This document shows positions 26,202 to 26,495 of a stretch of DNA of 26,495 bases, piece after piece. The stretch lies in the IMG/VR virus record IMGVR_UViG_3300009497_000036, positions 1 to 26,495 of that record; one strand, 5' to 3'. How positions within the stretch are numbered: position 1 is the stretch's first letter; each line of letters begins with the position of its first letter. Origin of the DNA: a virus. The notes beneath the pieces are model-generated. The model had not been told where the DNA came from. It saw nothing but the letters and a program-made list of their open reading frames with translations, and did not search any database. A program made the translations under genes and the position numbers.

Positions 26202-26495
26202 ATGAAAAAACTAATAACTATAATAACATTACTTGTGTATAGCAACATAAGCGGACAGTTTTTAAAAGAAGTTTATAAAGACTTTTTAAAATATGGTACG
26301 GTGTATGTGGCTGGAGACGTAAATAATCCTCAAATGGAAGTTAAAGAGTATTTTGTTAGAACAGATCCTCAGGATTTTTATGGTATACCAGATGTTATAG
26401 ATCAAACAACATATCACCCTTATGATTATAGATTTGGGTTTGGTATACGTAAACTAGCTAGATTTGGTTACGAAAGTAAACCAGGTAACTTTTGG
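26202..26495 (+). CDS. Secreted/outer-membrane protein, 5' part only
   Basis: The frame starts at ATG 26202, two bases after the preceding stop, and runs open to the last base of the window (98 codons). The product begins with a clear signal peptide: MKK, a hydrophobic LITIITLLVYS core and a likely cut near ISG/QF, which fits Bacteroidota where glutamine often follows the cleavage site. The mature part is Tyr/Phe-rich (FLKYGTVYVAGDV, YDYRFGFGIRKLARFGYE), as in beta-barrel or surface proteins. I recall a similar family from uncultured marine phage contigs but know no function for it. Possible roles are modification of the host envelope, superinfection exclusion or lysis. A secreted protein directly after the ejection gene is unusual. 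Confidence 0.8.
   Translation, partial: MKKLITIITLLVYSNISGQFLKEVYKDFLKYGTVYVAGDVNNPQMEVKEYFVRTDPQDFYGIPDVIDQTTYHPYDYRFGFGIRKLARFGYESKPGNFW

Noticed and set aside
1-26495. tRNA genes, CRISPR arrays, insertion sequences, integrase, attachment sites
   Set aside because: Intergenic space is too small and contains no cloverleaf, spaced repeats or terminal inverted repeats; no product resembles a transposase or recombinase.

Overview
The window reads as one uninterrupted virion-morphogenesis and genome-ejection module of a tailed phage, most likely a short-tailed (podovirus-like) phage of a marine Bacteroidota/Flavobacteriia host. All thirteen genes supported here lie on the + strand, are tightly packed (overlaps of 1 nt to gaps of about 80 nt) and are strongly AT-rich. 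I see no purine-rich Shine-Dalgarno sequence at any start. Starts are instead preceded by A/T-only leaders, as is usual for Bacteroidota. The host is an inference from that initiation style, the AT and ATA codon bias, and general resemblance to flavobacterial, crAss-like and uncultured marine phage proteins as I remember them. No database search was possible.

Layout. 32-2511 is the packaging block: a small terminase-small-subunit candidate and a clear large terminase. 2515-4941 is the portal protein with a long charged coiled-coil tail. 4970-6202 is an acidic scaffold-like protein. 6229-7650 is the major capsid protein, whose codon use differs visibly from its neighbours and which is followed by a strong intrinsic terminator with a UUCG loop (7663-7705). 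7731-10403 holds a virion protein of unknown role and two connector (ring/adaptor) proteins. 10409-16648 is a 2079-residue tail 'stabilisation/muzzle' protein whose last ~700 residues are a beta-rich, probably variable extension. 16659-16976 is a small virion-type protein. 17014-26199 is the probable ejection apparatus: a glycine-zipper membrane-active protein, a 396-residue internal-protein candidate and a giant 2437-residue polyvalent protein. The window ends inside a gene starting at 26202 whose product has a signal peptide and is probably an envelope protein.

How the genes work together. The terminase packages DNA through the portal into a shell built from the capsid protein on the scaffold. 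The connector proteins and the muzzle-like protein close the vertex and form the short tail. The three genes from 17014 to 26199 occupy the position of the T7 gp14-gp15-gp16 ejectosome genes and probably enter the host with or ahead of the DNA.

The most interesting element is the 2437-residue protein. It carries an HExxH metallopeptidase-like site, a segment loosely like sigma-70 region 2, a complete HAD phosphatase motif set and a membrane-associating C-terminal region. The motif K-F-S-K recurs exactly four times at the boundaries between these parts, and two copies bracket the HAD domain. This suggests a modular virion polyprotein that may be cut into separate effectors. There are no tRNAs, CRISPR arrays, insertion sequences, integrases or replication genes, and no gene-free stretch longer than about 80 nt.
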